From assembly GCA_964550375.1 (NCBI GenBank), contig CAZJYX010000018.1, positions 1-64,000 of the forward strand: a stretch of 64,000 nt of DNA. The letters are read 5' to 3'. Source of the stretch: JAAYXS01 sp964550375. GTDB taxonomy: Bacteria; Planctomycetota; Phycisphaerae; UBA1845; Fen-1342. Position 1 is the stretch's first letter; every line of letters starts with the position of its first letter. Of the stretch, positions 26,418 through 34,868 are shown one piece after another. A program made the position numbers and the translations under genes. The notes beneath the pieces are model-generated. The model made no database searches. It was not told where the DNA came from and saw only the letters and a list, made by a program, of their open reading frames with translations.

Positions 26418-27896
26418 CTACTCGAAGCGGTGCTCGATAACTCGCACCAGCGGCTCATCGAGGCGGCCGCGCGGATCGTAGGCCCGCACGGTGATTCGGA
26501 TGGCGTACGGCCAGGTGCGGAAACGCTTGTTCGCCGAAGTGTCGGCCGAGGTTGGGTCCAGCCGGCCGAAGTCCGCTTCCCGCGCGCTGCCCACCAGCGC
26601 GTCACGGTTAGCCGGCGTATCAGGCACGAACAGGTATGTGTCGCCGGGGAAGACCTCGGTCCAGCGGGGCATGTCGTGGCGCTGGGCCGTCGACAGGTCA
26701 TCTGGATTGATGGTGTCATATTCCAGGCTGTTGCGTGGGTCCTCGGGCATGAGGAACTCGACCTGGAACCAGGCGCAGCCGGGCAGGAGGTGCAGGCCGA
26801 GGTTGCCGGAGAGTTGCACCGGGGGGTTGGGGACAACGGTGGCCATATGGTGGACGTTGGCGGCCCCCGGCCAGCCCGCGTACATGAGAGAGTCTACGCG
26901 GTCCCTGACGTATGGATGCCAGGTTGGAAAGCTCGTGATGGTTCCAAACTGGTAGGGCCGCTTGTAGACGGCCGGCTCGTCGAGATACTGCCAGCCACCC
27001 ATTGGCTCGAGTATTCCAAGAAAGCGCGGGAGATCAAAGGCGACGACGTCGCCGGGCAGGGTTCCCATTCCCAGGTAGGCTTGCAGGTGCGGTCTGCCTA
27101 CGACCATAGCATCACGCGCTACGGTATTCAGGCCTAAGGGCGGCCCCGTGTACGTGTAGTCCCCGGTCGGCGTAATGATGGTGGCGCGCCGACTGAGGTG
27201 CCACTGGTCGGCGGGGATCCGGCTGAGCGTGCTCCCGGCGATCGTGTTCTGGATGTGCACACTACTGGCGGCAGCCGGGTAGTCGAAATTCACGCCGTCG
27301 TAGGTAGGCTCGGCCAATGCGGCGTGGCCGTAGATCACCATGGTCGGGGAGAACTTGGCGCCGTCGCGGGCGGCCTGGGCCAGATCGCCGGCCGTGGTGG
27401 GATCATGCGGCGGCGCCTTCGAGACCGTGGGTCGATCGGTGAAGAACATCAGGATGTCGGCCCGCGGGTCGCTGTAGTGGTCGTTGGCAAGCGGCGCGGT
27501 TTCCGGGTCGTAGCCGGTCGCCTGTGCCGGATCGCCGACCAGAACGCGGTGGAATTGGCGGGCGTCGAGGCCGGCCTGGGTGAGGGCGGCCGGCTGGGTG
27601 CGGCCGACGAGGAGCAGCACGCCACGGCTGGGGTTGCAGGCCGCGAGGTCGGCCTGGATCTCGCGCACGAGATGACGCATGCGGTTCTGGACTTCGGAGT
27701 AGGCCGCTGCCTGCCGGGTCGTGTCAACCGTGACGGTGAAGACCACGCCGACGACGGTCAGGGCGAGGCTGAGCACGGCCAGCGAGACGAGCATCTCGAC
27801 GAGCGTGAAGGCGGGGCGAGCGCAGCATAGCGGGTCGCGCCGCGGCGTGGCGGCACGTACTCGGCGGCAGTCAGGTTGTTCACGGCGGCGCGTCAT
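26418..27896 (-). CDS. GspJ-like pseudopilin
   Basis: 492 residues with the prepilin signal CARPAFTLVEMLVSLAVLSL: Ala before the cleavage point, mature Phe1, Glu5. Then VGVVFTVTVDTTRQAAAYSEVQN, the kind of helix seen in GspJ/PilW. The start overlaps the previous stop by four bases (ATGA), so it is coupled to the gspI-like gene. GspJ is usually about 200 residues, so this one is more than twice as long. The GspJ assignment rests on gene order (H, I, J, K) and the N-terminal helix; the rest is not recognisable. Confidence 0.7.
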   Translation of the reverse strand: MTRRREQPDCRRVRAATPRRDPLCCARPAFTLVEMLVSLAVLSLALTVVGVVFTVTVDTTRQAAAYSEVQNRMRHLVREIQADLAACNPSRGVLLLVGRTQPAALTQAGLDARQFHRVLVGDPAQATGYDPETAPLANDHYSDPRADILMFFTDRPTVSKAPPHDPTTAGDLAQAARDGAKFSPTMVIYGHAALAEPTYDGVNFDYPAAASSVHIQNTIAGSTLSRIPADQWHLSRRATIITPTGDYTYTGPPLGLNTVARDAMVVGRPHLQAYLGMGTLPGDVVAFDLPRFLGILEPMGGWQYLDEPAVYKRPYQFGTITSFPTWHPYVRDRVDSLMYAGWPGAANVHHMATVVPNPPVQLSGNLGLHLLPGCAWFQVEFLMPEDPRNSLEYDTINPDDLSTAQRHDMPRWTEVFPGDTYLFVPDTPANRDALVGSAREADFGRLDPTSADTSANKRFRTWPYAIRITVRAYDPRGRLDEPLVRVIEHRFE

Positions 27897-29302
27897 GGCA
27901 CCTCAGCCAGACGAACGATGCGCCGGGCCACGGACAGGACCGGCGAACGATCGTCGAAGATGGGTGTGCCGTCGGGCTGCCAGCCGGTAATCGCTGGTGG
28001 GATCACCCACACCGGCCAGTCAGCCGTGCTGCCGGTCGCTCGCACCCAGGGGTAGTAGCCGTTGTTCTTGACGACGATTTCGTAGTTCTCGCCGCCAAGA
28101 TCAGCGCTCCGCGTGACCTCGTAGATCGGCAGGGTATTGGGGGCGTGCGGCACGAACCCGGCCAGACGCGGCCCGGCGGTAGGCGCTGCGCCAAGCCCAG
28201 TAGGTCGGTCACAGTTGACCGCAGGGATGAAGATGCTGCCGGGCATCAGGACCTCGAAAAGATCCTTGTGGCATTCGAAACGCAATTCGGGCGGATCCAG
28301 AAAATCCGGGTCGAGCACGCGATCCGCTCCGGCGTACGCCGTATCAGGAACAAGCGGCAGCCGCGTGAATGTCCCTAGCCAAGGCACCGGCGTTGGGGTA
28401 ATCAGCGGCGTGCCGCGCGCGCCGGCGGCCAGCCCCGGACGCGGGCTAATCATCCCGGCCGGGTTGAACGACGCGAAGCCGAGCTCGCCGCCCCCCGCCG
28501 CCACGCCGCGCGGGCGGCGAATGGCCATCGCGATGAACTCGTACAATAGCGGGTCGCTACCGTCGGCGTAGGAGACGCGCCGGTAGAATGCGAGCCAGGT
28601 GATGTCACGCTGTATGGCGCGGCGGCGTGCCAGTTCGGTCACTGGATTGACAGTTTCCTGGTGACCGCCCATAGCGGGCACGAACTCGTAAGCGGACCAG
28701 GTACCTTCCGCCTGGACGGGCGGGTAGACCGTGGCGACGGACGGCAGCAGCGTGGCCGTCCATGGTCGGCTGGACCACTCCGGTTCATCGTATTCCAGGA
28801 ATACGGCATCCAAGGGCAGCAGGCGGGTGACCCATTCAGCGACCGCAGCCTCGACGTCCCGATAGACGCTGGGGGCAAGATCGGACGGCAACGAATCGAC
28901 GTCTGGATCGTATGCCAGGTTGAACGTGGGCGGCACAAACGGACGGACCTTGATCAAAGGTTCGTAATCGTGGTCTGGGAATGTGCGTCTCTCCGGTGTC
29001 ACGGTGGTATCCCGGCGCGGCACGAATAGGTCGGAGTAGTAGGTCGGCGCGGTGGCTGTTACGCTGGCCTTCAAATCCCGGCGCAGGCGGATGCAGCGTT
29101 CGAGCACGTCCAGGGCGTACTCGGCGGCGGCTTCGCCCGTGCCGCGCTCAATCGTGTCACGCGTATATTTGAGCCCGACCGGCAGCGCGGCGCCGATGAC
29201 CAGCAGCCCGAAGCCGAGGATGACCAGCGCGATCATCATCTCGGCCAGGCTGAACGCGGGCGCAGCAGCGCTATGTCGGAGCTTGACTCGGCTCAGTCGC
29301 AT
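27893..29302 (-). CDS. GspI/PilV-like pseudopilin
   Basis: 469 residues from the ATG at 29302 (AGAGGA seven bases upstream); the longer frame to 29410 runs into the preceding gene and is not protein-like. The prepilin signal is APAFSLAEMMIALVILGFGL with mature Phe1 and Glu5, followed by a conserved-looking helix (AAEYALDVLERCIRLRRD). By position between gspH- and gspJ-like genes it is the GspI equivalent, although GspI is normally near 120 residues. The large C-terminal part contains Pro/Tyr-rich beta-like sequence with no recognised domain. Confidence 0.7.
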   Translation of the reverse strand: MRLSRVKLRHSAAAPAFSLAEMMIALVILGFGLLVIGAALPVGLKYTRDTIERGTGEAAAEYALDVLERCIRLRRDLKASVTATAPTYYSDLFVPRRDTTVTPERRTFPDHDYEPLIKVRPFVPPTFNLAYDPDVDSLPSDLAPSVYRDVEAAVAEWVTRLLPLDAVFLEYDEPEWSSRPWTATLLPSVATVYPPVQAEGTWSAYEFVPAMGGHQETVNPVTELARRRAIQRDITWLAFYRRVSYADGSDPLLYEFIAMAIRRPRGVAAGGGELGFASFNPAGMISPRPGLAAGARGTPLITPTPVPWLGTFTRLPLVPDTAYAGADRVLDPDFLDPPELRFECHKDLFEVLMPGSIFIPAVNCDRPTGLGAAPTAGPRLAGFVPHAPNTLPIYEVTRSADLGGENYEIVVKNNGYYPWVRATGSTADWPVWVIPPAITGWQPDGTPIFDDRSPVLSVARRIVRLAEVP

Positions 29303-29313
29303 GCCGAAATCCT

Positions 29314-30207
29314 CTATCTTTTTCCCATCACCAGCTCGCCGCCGAAGCGGCTTACGAGGTACGGCCGGGCGTTGCCCTTCAACCAGTCCTGCCGAACTTG
29401 ACCCAGCCAAGCTTGTTTACCCAGCGACAAGAAGGCGCTGCGCCCGTACAGGGCGACCCCGGTGAAGTTGTACCGCTCATAGGGCCGGTTGTTGCCGCCT
29501 ACCACTTCATCGATCCGACTGCGATCCTTCTCCTCGCGGCTCAGCGGGTCGTAGGCCTTCAGCGGCAGCAGGCTCAGCGTCGTCCGCAAACCCGTCTGCG
29601 GGTCGAAGACGATCAGGAAGTCGTCGGCCTGGAAGAAGCTCTCCGTCGGATTGCCGGCATCAAGCGTAAAAGAAAGGCCGTCACCGTCGTCAATCTGACC
29701 GTTCAGGACCATGCCCGCGCCAAAATTGCTGAACAGGCTCATCGCCCCATCGCTGACCGGTACCCGGCGACTGTTGGTATCGAGCGCCTCGACCGGCGCG
29801 ACCCACACATCTTCCGGCAACTGCGTCGACGCGGCCCCCGCGCGGCGCTCGAAGTACTGGCGAAACTCGATGCGCCCGTTCGAGTGGACGTACGGGACCG
29901 CGACGTAGCTGTACAGCACAATGTGTTGCCGGCCGCGCGGTCGCTGCGGTTCGGCGCTGGCGTCGGAGTCCCACTCGCCGGGGACGAAGCGGACGGCCGT
30001 GGGACTCATGTCGGCCAGGGCCGACAGGTGGGCGCGCGTCAGGGCCCCGTTGACGACCTGCGTGGCCTGGCTGTGGCGCGACTGCGTGGCCATCGCGTTG
30101 AGCCCGGGCACGGCCATCGCCAGCACAAGCACGATTACGCCGATCACCACGACCATCTCGGTCATTGTGAAGGCGCCACGTTGTGCCGACGTCGTTCTCA
30201 AGGTCAT
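29314..30207 (-). CDS. GspH/FimT-like pseudopilin
   Basis: 297 residues from the ATG at 30207. The signal is RGAFTMTEMVVVIGVIVLVL with Glu5, followed by AVPGLNAMATQSRHSQATQVV and a beta-rich domain, as in GspH/FimT. GGGAG sits one base before this ATG, so the TTG two codons later may be the real start; the same arrangement with a better second ATG is seen at 32298. An ATG at 30264 with GGAG upstream is a further option and would overlap the previous gene by 20 bases. GspH is a minor pseudopilin of the secretion pseudopilus. Confidence 0.7.
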   Translation of the reverse strand: MTLRTTSAQRGAFTMTEMVVVIGVIVLVLAMAVPGLNAMATQSRHSQATQVVNGALTRAHLSALADMSPTAVRFVPGEWDSDASAEPQRPRGRQHIVLYSYVAVPYVHSNGRIEFRQYFERRAGAASTQLPEDVWVAPVEALDTNSRRVPVSDGAMSLFSNFGAGMVLNGQIDDGDGLSFTLDAGNPTESFFQADDFLIVFDPQTGLRTTLSLLPLKAYDPLSREEKDRSRIDEVVGGNNRPYERYNFTGVALYGRSAFLSLGKQAWLGQVRQDWLKGNARPYLVSRFGGELVMGKR

Positions 30208-30244
30208 ACTCCCGCAGCCGGCCGGCCGCGATCCAGGCCCGCAC

Positions 30245-31213
30245 CTAGTTGGTATCGGGCACATAAGTCTCCTGCTCCGCGTACCCGACGGCCCGCACCC
30301 AACCGGCCCGTTCGTGCGTGGACGTGGCGTCCAGCAAGCCGCTCAGGGGGTCCGCCGCTCTGGCCGCCGGCGTCGGGAACGGCACGCTGTAGATCCAGCG
30401 GGCCGGCTCCAGCAGGCTGTCGTCGCCGAATTCGGCCGCAACGCGCTCCGAGTTGGCGCCGCGCGAACGCAGCACGGGTATGCGATCAGTCACGACCCAG
30501 TTTCCATTCGTGTCCGCCCCCAGTTTCACGTACAGGAAGTAATCCAGCGGCACACCCCAGACGTCCTCAATGGCCATTACGTCCACGGTGCCGGGCTCGC
30601 CCGGCGTCGCGGGGTTGCCCGTCGGGTTGACGAAGTCGTCGTCCTCGTCCGGCGCGGCGCGCCGCTTCATACGCGCCTCGGGCACGGCTGACAGCGAACC
30701 CGGGCTGAAGACGCGCAGGTAGGTGTAGAGCGCGCGACTGTCGTCCCACATGGGCGAGCGCTCCGACAGGTCCACGGCGTCCGACATAAAGTCGAAGTTC
30801 AGGTCGCGCCGCAGCCGGTTGGCCAGCGTCCACGGCGAGTACGACCCGTACGCCGCCTCGGGCTCCAGCACGGCGTACACCGAGTTGGACTGCGGCGAGG
30901 GGCGAAGCTGGTACGGCGGGTAGGGCCCGAAGGTCCGGCCACCCGGCCGCCGGGGGTTGTCGTAGATCATGCCGAGCGGGTTTTCCACCGCGAACTGGTC
31001 AATCGCGCCGTGGACGGCGCTCATGATGGTGCGCGTGGCGGCCACACGCTGGCCGTGCACAACCTGGTTGCCGATGGTCAGCACCATGCCGGCCAGCAGG
31101 CCGATGATGACGATCACGATCAGCAGCTCGACGAGCGTGAAGGCCGGTCGGCGGATCGCGTTGGTCGTGCGAGCCGGCTGCCGGGCGCCAGGATGTGCCA
31201 GAATCGTGGGCAT
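30245..31213 (-). CDS. GspG-like pseudopilin, third copy
   Basis: 322 residues. Signal RRPAFTLVELLIVIVIIGLL with Ala before mature Phe1 and Glu5, then a typical amphipathic helix (GNQVVHGQRVAATRTIMSAV). The start shares one base with the previous stop (TAATG), so translation is coupled. Unlike the two preceding copies it lacks a clear C-terminal SPGxDxxYGTxDD calcium-type motif. A minor or alternative pilin subunit is likely. Confidence 0.75.
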   Translation of the reverse strand: MPTILAHPGARQPARTTNAIRRPAFTLVELLIVIVIIGLLAGMVLTIGNQVVHGQRVAATRTIMSAVHGAIDQFAVENPLGMIYDNPRRPGGRTFGPYPPYQLRPSPQSNSVYAVLEPEAAYGSYSPWTLANRLRRDLNFDFMSDAVDLSERSPMWDDSRALYTYLRVFSPGSLSAVPEARMKRRAAPDEDDDFVNPTGNPATPGEPGTVDVMAIEDVWGVPLDYFLYVKLGADTNGNWVVTDRIPVLRSRGANSERVAAEFGDDSLLEPARWIYSVPFPTPAARAADPLSGLLDATSTHERAGWVRAVGYAEQETYVPDTN

Positions 31214-32298
31214 TAGCGGCTGTTGTGCTGGAAGTTAGTAATGTCGTCGCCCGTGCCGTACACGCCGTCATTGCCCGGGCTTATGAGGAGGTACGAATCG
31301 CGCCGCTGCGGCGACAGCGCGGCCTGCACGGCCATATTCCGGATGTAGCAGGCGAACGAGATGCTTTCGTCGTAAGTGGGAAAACTCGCGGGGGCGGTGG
31401 GTGGGTAGCCACTCAGATCCTCTGGCACCATCGCCAGCCGGTGTTCCGGCGCGCCGGCCCGCAGGATCAGGCGGTCGGCATGGGTCGGATCGACCAGGCG
31501 GCCGTTGTCCTCCCAGTGGTAGATGCCGCGGCTGGTCGGATCGCTGAACTCGCGGCCCTGGTCGACCATGTAGATGCCGGCCGGATCGGCCTTCCAGTAC
31601 AGGACCGGGAAGCCGAAGCCGTCTAGGAACATGGGGTGGGGGCGGACGGGCGCGTCGCCGCTCCCGGCGAAAGCATCGACCTCCGCGGGAATCTCAAAGC
31701 TGCCGGTTTCGCGATCCCATTCGCTCATGCGGATCTTGGTGGTGTCGACGTAGGGCCCGGAGCGCGGCTGCAGCGGTCGGCCGTCGTCGCGCAGGGCATA
31801 GGCGCCGCTCCGGTAGGGGTTGTCGTCAACGTTCTCGTCATGGGTATCCTGCGACCAGTACGTGCTGATCGGCGGGTTAGCAGTGCGGAAAGTCCGGAAG
31901 CCGGGCGTGCCCAGCCCGTCGGCACCGGCTAGGGCCCATACGAGGAAGCCGGCGCCGGCCACGCGGATGGGGCCACTCGGCGCGCCGTCGAGGCCGCTGT
32001 AAGGACTAGCGACGAGGCCGTAGGGCAGGCTGCCGCTGCCGCCATCGGCATCGGAGAAGGACGGTGGGAAATCGCCGCCGACTAGCGTGTCGGCCTGGAA
32101 GGTTTGCAGGCCGGTTTCGAGCGTGGCGAGCACGGCGCGGGTAGCCGTGTCGCGGGCAGTGTTTCGCACGGCGTTGACCGCCGGCACGAGCAGCCCGATT
32201 AGCACGCCGATGATGACGATCACGACCATGAGCTCGACGAGAGAGAATGCCCGTGGTTGGGTGCGGCGCGGGGCCGGGTTCTGAGTCCTCAGTGTCAT
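31213..32298 (-). CDS. GspG-like pseudopilin, second copy
   Basis: 361 residues from the ATG at 32298, chosen because AGGAG lies seven bases before it; the ATG two codons earlier (32304) is too close to that site. Signal QPRAFSLVELMVVIVIIGVL with Glu5. The C-terminus LLISPGNDGVYGTGDDITNF resembles the Ca2+-binding loop at the end of GspG (GADG...GG...ADIxxW), supporting the major-pseudopilin assignment. The protein is more than twice the size of GspG. Confidence 0.77.
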   Translation of the reverse strand: MTLRTQNPAPRRTQPRAFSLVELMVVIVIIGVLIGLLVPAVNAVRNTARDTATRAVLATLETGLQTFQADTLVGGDFPPSFSDADGGSGSLPYGLVASPYSGLDGAPSGPIRVAGAGFLVWALAGADGLGTPGFRTFRTANPPISTYWSQDTHDENVDDNPYRSGAYALRDDGRPLQPRSGPYVDTTKIRMSEWDRETGSFEIPAEVDAFAGSGDAPVRPHPMFLDGFGFPVLYWKADPAGIYMVDQGREFSDPTSRGIYHWEDNGRLVDPTHADRLILRAGAPEHRLAMVPEDLSGYPPTAPASFPTYDESISFACYIRNMAVQAALSPQRRDSYLLISPGNDGVYGTGDDITNFQHNSR

Positions 32299-32360
32299 CG
32301 TCATACTCCTGCCGGGCTTGCTCCGGTTCGGACGCGGGCGTCCGGCGGCGCGTGTTGGCA

Positions 32361-33365
32361 TCAGAAGCTGCGCACGTCGTCGGCGGTTCCGTAGCGGGCA
32401 TCGCGGCCCGGCGAAATCAGCATGAAAGTATCAGGTTGTCGCGGCCACACGCGGCCGCCGTCGCCGTGATCAGTGCCCTCGAAGAGGTTACGGTCGTAGA
32501 TGGCGTTCATGAACGTATCCGGGTCCGGTCGGGCGCGCGGGTCATCCGGATCGTAGCCCAGTACGGCCAGGGCATGGAAGTAATCGGAGCCGGGCAGCTT
32601 GCCGGCGCCGAGGTCCCAGCCGTCCTGCGTGACCTGGTAGAACCCGTGGCCGCCAACGCTGCCGGTGAAGACGGCGTTGTCGGACTGGTCGTACACTCCG
32701 GCCAGGCTGGGATTAGCTTGCACGTTGCCGGTGGAGAGGGCATTCTTGGCATGCGGGTTGGCGACGTAGTAGAGAATCGGGTAGCCGAAGGCATCGATGA
32801 AGAACGGGATGCGATCGTTGCTCCAGACGGTGCTGCCCGCGGCCGAGCCGCCTTGGGTAAGCGCGTCGGGAACCCTGCCGACATAGCCGTGGCGGGCTTT
32901 GTAGATGGTGGGGGTCGGGGCTTCCTCGCCGCTGGCCTCGACGTAGCGGCTCTGGCGGGTGTACTCGACTTCGGAGTCGGGATCGTACCAGTCCAGCCAG
33001 TCGCTGCTTTCGTAGAGGCGGCTGGGCTTGATGTAGCCGCGCAGGTCCGGGCCGGAAAGTTGCAGGACCAGCCACTGGGCGCCACTGAGATAGACGCCGG
33101 CACCGTCGGCTTCGAAGGGATTCTCGCCACGCGAGACGGGGTACTTCTCGAGCTCGGTGCGGAACATCTCGCAGCCCTTGCCGATCGAGGCAATGGTGCC
33201 GCGGGAGGCGGCGGCCTTGGCCTGGTTGCGGGCGCTGTTGATGGCCGGGACGAGCATGCCGACCAGCAGGGAGATGATCCCGATGACGGTAAGGAGCTCA
33301 ATCAGCGTGAAGGCGGACCGCGCTCGGCGTGGGCCGTTGTGTATGTGATATGTCATGCGTCTCAT
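32361..33365 (-). CDS. GspG-like pseudopilin, first copy
   Basis: 334 residues with GCGAGG upstream of the ATG at 33365. Signal ARSAFTLIELLTVIGIISLL (mature Phe1, Glu5), helix continuing NSARNQAKAAASRGTIASI, then a long globular domain. It ends MLISPGRDARYGTADDVRSF, a GspG-type C-terminal calcium-loop motif. It directly follows gspF (34 bases), the normal place for the major pseudopilin gene gspG, so it is the best candidate for the main fibre subunit. Confidence 0.78.
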   Translation of the reverse strand: MRRMTYHIHNGPRRARSAFTLIELLTVIGIISLLVGMLVPAINSARNQAKAAASRGTIASIGKGCEMFRTELEKYPVSRGENPFEADGAGVYLSGAQWLVLQLSGPDLRGYIKPSRLYESSDWLDWYDPDSEVEYTRQSRYVEASGEEAPTPTIYKARHGYVGRVPDALTQGGSAAGSTVWSNDRIPFFIDAFGYPILYYVANPHAKNALSTGNVQANPSLAGVYDQSDNAVFTGSVGGHGFYQVTQDGWDLGAGKLPGSDYFHALAVLGYDPDDPRARPDPDTFMNAIYDRNLFEGTDHGDGGRVWPRQPDTFMLISPGRDARYGTADDVRSF

Positions 33366-33399
33366 GCGTCAAACCTCGCGCCAAGCGTTCGCCGGACCG

Positions 33400-34665
33400 C
33401 TACACGCCGCCCTGCAGGCTGTTGATCAGTGCCACCAGGGGGAGGAACAGAGCAACAACAATGAAACCCACGATCAAGCCCAGGACGACGACCATGATCG
33501 GCTCCAGCAGGCTGACCAGGGAGGCGACCAGGGTATCGACCTCATCGTCGTAGTTATCGGCCACCTTCGTCAGCATTTTGTCCAGTTCGCCGGTTTCCTC
33601 GCCCACGTCCACCATGTTGACGACGAGCGAGTCGACGCACTTGGAGGCCCGCAGGGGGTTGGCGAAGGTGTCACCCTCGCGGATGGAGTCGTGCACGCGC
33701 TGAAGCATGTTGACGTAGACCTCGTTGCCGCTGGTGTCGCGCGTGATCTTGATGGCCTCGAGGATGGGCACACCCGCAGAGATCAGCGTGCCCAGGGTGC
33801 GGGCGAAGCGCGCCACGCCGGACTTGGAGGCGATCTGCCCGGCCACGGGGACGCTCATGAGCCCGACGTCCATGATCCAGCGGCCGGCACGTGCCTTGCG
33901 CACGAGCTTGACTATGGCGATAAACAATAATGGCGTGCCCATCACTACCAGCCAGCCGGGCGGGGTACCCGTGGCAAACCACTGCGAAATGGCGATCAGG
34001 AGCTTCGTCATGCCGGGCAGCTCCTGGCCGAAATCCAGGAAGATCGCCTCGAACCGCGGCACCACGAAGACCATGATGAAAGTTACGATGGCGACGGCGA
34101 TCGTAATCACGACGGCGGGGTAGACGCAGGCGCCGACGATCTTGCGCTTGAGCTTCTGGGCCTTCTCCATGAACTCGGCTAAGCGCTGGAGAATCACATC
34201 GAGCACGCCGCCGGCCTCGCCGGCCGCGACCATGTTGCAGTACAGGCGGTTGAACGCCTTGGGATGGCGTGCCATCGCCTCGGATAGCGTCGCACCGCCC
34301 TCGACATCCTCGTGGACCTCCTTTAGCACGCTGCGCAACATGCTGGGCTTCTGCTGCTGTTCGAGGATGCGGATGCTGCGCAGGATGGGCAGGCCGGCAT
34401 CCTGGAGCGTCGAGAGCTGGCGGGTAAACGCGGTCAACTGTTTCAGGCTGACCTTGCCGAAGCCGGTGCCGGCGGCCTTCTTGCGCTTGACGCCGGAGAC
34501 CTGTCGCGCCACGGAGCGCTTCTTGTCGGTCTTTTCGACGACCTTGGTCGGGAAGTAGCCCAAGCCGCGCACCTTGGCGACGGCGTCCTCCTTGGTGGGG
34601 GCTTCGACGCTGTCCTTGACTTCCTGACCCGAGGAGTTCAGGGCCTCGTATTGAAATACCGCCAT
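33400..34665 (-). CDS. gspF: Type II secretion/type IV pilus inner-membrane platform protein (GspF/PilC)
   Basis: 421 residues, the usual length. It has the N-terminal FQYEALNSSGQEVKDSVEAP, then two T2SSF domains (about 75-200 and 280-405), each with the helix bundle and membrane segments: FTRQLSTLQDAGLPILRSI in the first and FARTLGTLISAGVPILEAI in the second. Membrane helices lie at about 185-210, 235-260 and 385-415. It is the rotor-like platform that couples the GspE ATPase to pseudopilus assembly. It lies 203 bases after gspE. Confidence 0.93.
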   Translation of the reverse strand: MAVFQYEALNSSGQEVKDSVEAPTKEDAVAKVRGLGYFPTKVVEKTDKKRSVARQVSGVKRKKAAGTGFGKVSLKQLTAFTRQLSTLQDAGLPILRSIRILEQQQKPSMLRSVLKEVHEDVEGGATLSEAMARHPKAFNRLYCNMVAAGEAGGVLDVILQRLAEFMEKAQKLKRKIVGACVYPAVVITIAVAIVTFIMVFVVPRFEAIFLDFGQELPGMTKLLIAISQWFATGTPPGWLVVMGTPLLFIAIVKLVRKARAGRWIMDVGLMSVPVAGQIASKSGVARFARTLGTLISAGVPILEAIKITRDTSGNEVYVNMLQRVHDSIREGDTFANPLRASKCVDSLVVNMVDVGEETGELDKMLTKVADNYDDEVDTLVASLVSLLEPIMVVVLGLIVGFIVVALFLPLVALINSLQGGV

Positions 34666-34868
34666 CGCATTAACTCCATGCTGGCGTTACCACCTGCGCT
34701 GCGGACTCGGTCGAATTGACCCATCCCAACCGGTCCACGTCTCCGAATACGCCCCGGCCTGCACACCATTATTCTCGCCCACCAAGTGGCCGAACAGGCG
34801 CGCTTTATTATCGGACGTATAGCTGCGGGCCATTGCGTCCGGCCCCGCGCTACGAGCCACCGAGCCAC

